Assembly (NCBI GenBank): GCA_027858795.1
Contig: JAQICF010000204.1
Coordinates: 1 to 9,955, forward strand
Direction: 5' to 3'
From: Candidatus Delongbacteria bacterium
GTDB lineage: Bacteria > Delongbacteria > UBA4055
DNA: 9,955 nucleotides
Program-made: the position numbers and the translations under genes
In this document: positions 8,643 through 9,955 of the stretch, piece by piece
How positions within the stretch are numbered: the first letter of the stretch is position 1
Layout of the letters: each line of letters starts with the position of its first letter
The notes under the pieces: model-generated
What the model saw: the letters and a program-made list of their open reading frames with translations, nothing else
Databases searched by the model: none
What the model was told of the DNA's origin: nothing

Positions 8643-8648
8643 ATTATA
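8643..8648 (-). promoter_or_regulatory. Probable -10 element of the 896-aa C1A peptidase gene
   Basis: A perfect TATAAT reads on the minus strand 30 nt upstream of the ATG. It would give a leader of roughly 20-25 nt containing the AGGA ribosome site, much like the promoter of the paralogous gene near 3016. No convincing TTGACA-like -35 occurs at 16-18 nt upstream, so the call rests on the single hexamer and its position in an AT-rich region where chance matches are common. Confidence 0.35.
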
Positions 8649-8677
8649 ACTCGCAAAGTATAAAACACCTATGACTT

Positions 8678-8797
8678 TTACTTTATAAGTGCCATATTCT
8701 ACCTAGCTTCCTTCACTCCATTCACTTCGAGAGTGTAATAATAAACACCAACGTTTAAAGCAAAGGTTTCGTAAGTTGCGTAACTTTTTCCTTTTCT
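8678..8797 (-). pseudogene. Decayed C-terminus of a T9SS sorting domain
   Basis: Reading minus from 8797 to 8678 gives 40 in-frame codons beginning RKGKSYATYETFALNVG, continuing VYYYTLEVNGVKEAR, then a stop (TAG at 8701-8699), then NMALIK and a final stop. This aligns without gaps to the last 40 codons of the intact neighbour (NKGKHSINFNASALNSG, VYYYTLEVDGVRQDT, KKMVMIK, stop), including the position of the terminal stop. The internal TAG replaces the first lysine of the conserved KKM. Immediately upstream is TGA (8800-8798), preceded by LVRT, which resembles LVST of the intact copy, so about seven residues appear to be lost at the join. No ribosome site or longer open frame exists. It is best explained as the 3' scrap of a deleted paralogue or other T9SS cargo gene that once lay upstream in the same orientation. 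Confidence 0.85.
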
Positions 8798-8925
8798 TCA
8801 AGTACGTACTAAGTTTATTTATTTTAATTAGTATTTAAATTATGGCAATTAATATTATTTTACAAGTTTTAAAAATACTTTTTTATTGTTATATTTTGTC
8901 AAACTAAATATTAATCGGAAGACCA
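8798..8925. other. Gene-free AT-rich spacer upstream of rdgB
   Basis: With the pseudogene and promoter stretch on its left, this completes the 313-bp gap between divergent genes. It is dominated by A/T runs and shows no coding frame. A weak plus-strand promoter pair can be drawn (TTGTTA at 8886-8891, TATTAA at 8909-8914, 17-nt spacing), but it would place transcription start within a few bases of the rdgB ATG. TTTACA at 8859-8864 lacks a good -10 partner. A ribosome site, GGAAGA (8917-8922), ends the spacer. Beyond LVRT, no further sorting-domain sequence can be followed into this spacer. Confidence 0.5.
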
Positions 8926-9513
8926 ATGAAGTTATTACTTGCAACTCATAACAAAAACAAAATAATCGAAATTAAAAACGCTCTCCAGGAATTAGATGTT
9001 GAGCTATTATCATTAGACGATTTTCCTGACTTGCCGGATGTTATTGAAGATGGAGATACACTTGAGCATAATTCTCTGAAAAAAGCTAGAGAGATCTTTG
9101 AATATTCAGGTATAACTACTTTAGCGGATGATACAGGGCTTGAAATCGAATATTTAAATGGAGATCCTGGTGTTTATTCAGCGAGATGGGCCGGAGAAGA
9201 CTGTTCTTACGAGGATAATAATCGTAAGATGCTTAGAGAACTTGATGGAGTCAGTATTGGTAAAAGAGATGCTGTATTCAGATGTGTAATAACTCTGTTT
9301 GGAGAAAATTTACACGAAACAACTGAGGGTGTTCTCAAAGGTAAAATAATTGAAGCTTTTAAGGGTCAGAAAGGTTTTGGATATGATCCAATATTTAAAC
9401 CTGAAGGGTTTGATATAACCTTAGCTGAGATGTCACTTGATGATAAAAACAAGATCAGTCACAGAGGTTTAGCTGTAAAGGCAATGGTTGGAGTTATAAA
9501 GGGTATTAAATAA
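8926..9513 (+). CDS. rdgB: XTP/dITP diphosphatase (RdgB/HAM1 family non-canonical purine NTP pyrophosphatase)
   Basis: The 195-aa length is normal for the family. This cytosolic house-cleaning enzyme hydrolyses ITP, dITP and XTP to the monophosphate and pyrophosphate, keeping deaminated purines out of DNA and RNA. Family motifs are all present: the N-terminal ATHNKNK loop (6-12), E47/N49/K52-K53 in TLEHNSLKKA, ADDTGLEIEYLNGDPGVYSARWAG (67-90) with the metal/catalytic D68-D69, GFGYDPIF (150-157) and the base-recognition motif SHRGLA (178-183). ATG 8926 follows GGAAGA closely (3 nt), and residue 1 matches the usual family start. The gene stands alone: divergent from the C1A peptidase and followed by a palindrome-rich gap, so there is no operon evidence linking it to the secreted proteins. 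It marks where core-genome sequence begins. Confidence 0.97.
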   Translation: MKLLLATHNKNKIIEIKNALQELDVELLSLDDFPDLPDVIEDGDTLEHNSLKKAREIFEYSGITTLADDTGLEIEYLNGDPGVYSARWAGEDCSYEDNNRKMLRELDGVSIGKRDAVFRCVITLFGENLHETTEGVLKGKIIEAFKGQKGFGYDPIFKPEGFDITLAEMSLDDKNKISHRGLAVKAMVGVIKGIK

Positions 9514-9530
9514 TATCCAATATTACCGTA

Positions 9531-9554
9531 GGGTCAGGCTCCCATGTCTGACCG
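9531..9554. repeat. Small palindrome after rdgB
   Basis: GGTCAG (9532-9537) pairs with CTGACC (9548-9553) around a 10-nt loop, 18 nt beyond the rdgB stop. A T7 run (9585-9591 region) follows only about 30 nt later, too far for a classical intrinsic terminator. It could help end rdgB transcription or be one unit of the palindrome cluster that fills this gap. The stem is markedly richer in G+C than the flanking genes. Confidence 0.45.
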
Positions 9555-9626
9555 GAAAAGGGAAAAAGATAAAATATTTTTTTACAGGAAGATGGGAAGA
9601 TAAGGAAGGGGTTTTGATTATTCTTT

Positions 9627-9648
9627 ACAAGGGGTTGAAACCCCTTGT
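9627..9648. repeat. GC-rich perfect palindrome in rdgB downstream gap
   Basis: ACAAGGGGTT (9627-9636) and AACCCCTTGT (9639-9648) are perfect inverted arms separated by GA. As RNA this would fold as an 8-bp stem (ACAAGGGG/CCCCTTGT) with a TTGAAA loop. On the plus strand only TTCTC follows, so it is not a canonical terminator, though it could act as a weak one for rdgB. It is the second of four palindromes within about 220 bp, which suggests a block of intergenic repeats rather than gene-specific signals. Confidence 0.6.
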
Positions 9649-9665
9649 TCTCGGTTGTGTTCGTC

Positions 9666-9710
9666 ATCCTAAACTTGATTTATGCTGAATTTATTTCAGT
9701 ATTTCAGGAT
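9666..9710. repeat. Nested imperfect palindrome with CTGAA/TTCAG core
   Basis: An inner pair CTGAA (9685-9689) and TTCAG (9695-9699) sits inside an outer pair ATCCT (9666-9670) and AGGAT (9706-9710). TTCAG also recurs a few bases on, before GGATC. On the minus strand this reads GATCCTGAAATACTGAAATAAATTCAG and onward to AGGATGACG. From general familiarity, this CCTGAA-TTCAGGATGACG style resembles dispersed intergenic repeats met in many environmental genomes. That resemblance is recollection, not a search result. No coding frame is present. Confidence 0.45.
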
Positions 9711-9718
9711 CTTGTTTG

Positions 9719-9748
9719 AAAAAAGGGGACGATAAGAAATCGTCCCCT
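9719..9748 (-). terminator. Intrinsic (Rho-independent) terminator of the right-edge minus-strand gene
   Basis: On the minus strand AGGGGACGAT (9748-9739), loop TTCTT and ATCGTCCCCT (9733-9724) form a perfect 10-bp GC-rich hairpin followed directly by six T (9724-9719). It lies 22 nt beyond the stop codon of the minus-strand gene ending at 9770, the expected place for its terminator. The plus strand has no T run after the stem, so it should act in one direction only. The GGGGACG/CGTCCCC arms may also belong to a dispersed repeat class. Confidence 0.8.
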
Positions 9749-9769
9749 ACTGGCGTTCATGGTTTCACT

Positions 9770-9955
9770 TTAATACCAATTATCTTTATACAAATTATCG
9801 TAATCTTTCTGTGTTAATTCCTTAGGTTTTATATCTACGTATGGAACATCAGGATTGGCTTCTAAAAACTCTTTTTCTCTTATTTTTGTTAAAAATCCTA
9901 CTGCTACATTTGGAAATAATTCAACCAAAAGTTCTTCTTTTTCAGTTATTGCCAG
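9770..9955 (-). CDS. C-terminal 61 residues of an unrecognised protein (5' end outside window)
   Basis: An uninterrupted minus-strand frame runs from the right edge (first full codon 9955-9953) to TAA at 9772-9770. It is read as ending a longer gene because the reading stays open to the edge, its composition is protein-like, and a strong intrinsic terminator follows 22 nt after the stop. The visible chain starts LAITEKEELLVELFPNVAVG and ends DYDNLYKDNWY. It is charged, rich in Lys and Glu, probably alpha-helical in its first half, and has no signal peptide, membrane segment or T9SS tail in the visible part, so a cytoplasmic protein is likely. I do not recognise the family and assign no function. 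Confidence 0.7.
   Translation of the reverse strand: MAITEKEELLVELFPNVAVGFLTKIREKEFLEANPDVPYVDIKPKELTQKDYDNLYKDNWY

Noticed and set aside
9531..9591. Intrinsic terminator of rdgB made from the 9532-9553 hairpin and the later T run
   Set aside because: About 30 nt separate the stem from the T run and the stem is only 6 bp, so the two parts do not form a standard terminator.
9531..9748. CRISPR-like array
   Set aside because: The palindromes differ from one another and are unevenly spaced; there is no repeated unit and no spacer pattern.

Overview
The window is AT-rich and consists mostly of large, multidomain secreted proteins. One of them ends in a textbook type IX secretion (T9SS) type A sorting domain containing YPNPFNP. 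Choice-of-anchor-J jelly rolls, Ig-like modules, a papain-type peptidase and this sorting tail together point to an uncultured member of the Fibrobacteres-Chlorobi-Bacteroidetes side of the tree (Cloacimonadota, Delongbacteria, Marinimicrobia or Ignavibacteria type). The exact phylum cannot be fixed from this sequence.

Layout. Positions 1-2987 (minus) hold the 5' 995 codons of a secreted C1A (papain-family) cysteine peptidase that runs off the left edge. A 135-bp divergent gap holds a good sigma70-like promoter for it. Positions 3123-5870 (plus) encode a 915-aa secreted C39-like cysteine peptidase with an N-terminal PD40/TolB-type propeller and C-terminal golvesin-like, jelly-roll and FN3-like modules, but no T9SS tail. 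It converges, across a 51-bp gap with a hairpin, on 5922-8612 (minus), an 896-aa paralogue of the first peptidase that is complete down to its T9SS tail. Behind that gene's promoter, at 8678-8797 (minus), lies a decayed 40-codon scrap of another T9SS sorting domain, the scar of a lost neighbouring secreted protein.

The character then changes. Positions 8926-9513 (plus) encode a housekeeping RdgB/HAM1-type inosine/xanthosine triphosphate pyrophosphatase. It is followed by about 200 bp of gene-free DNA carrying four separate palindromes. The last palindrome is an intrinsic terminator for the 3' end of an unrecognised minus-strand gene (9770-9955) that enters from the right edge.

The three peptidase genes read as a locus of extracellular protein-degrading enzymes, with two different papain-fold families side by side. 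The two C1A enzymes share a central catalytic domain and downstream lectin-like domain but differ in their N-terminal modules, consistent with duplication followed by domain shuffling. The sorting-domain remnant suggests the array was once longer. No CRISPR array, tRNA, rRNA, transposase or defence system is visible.
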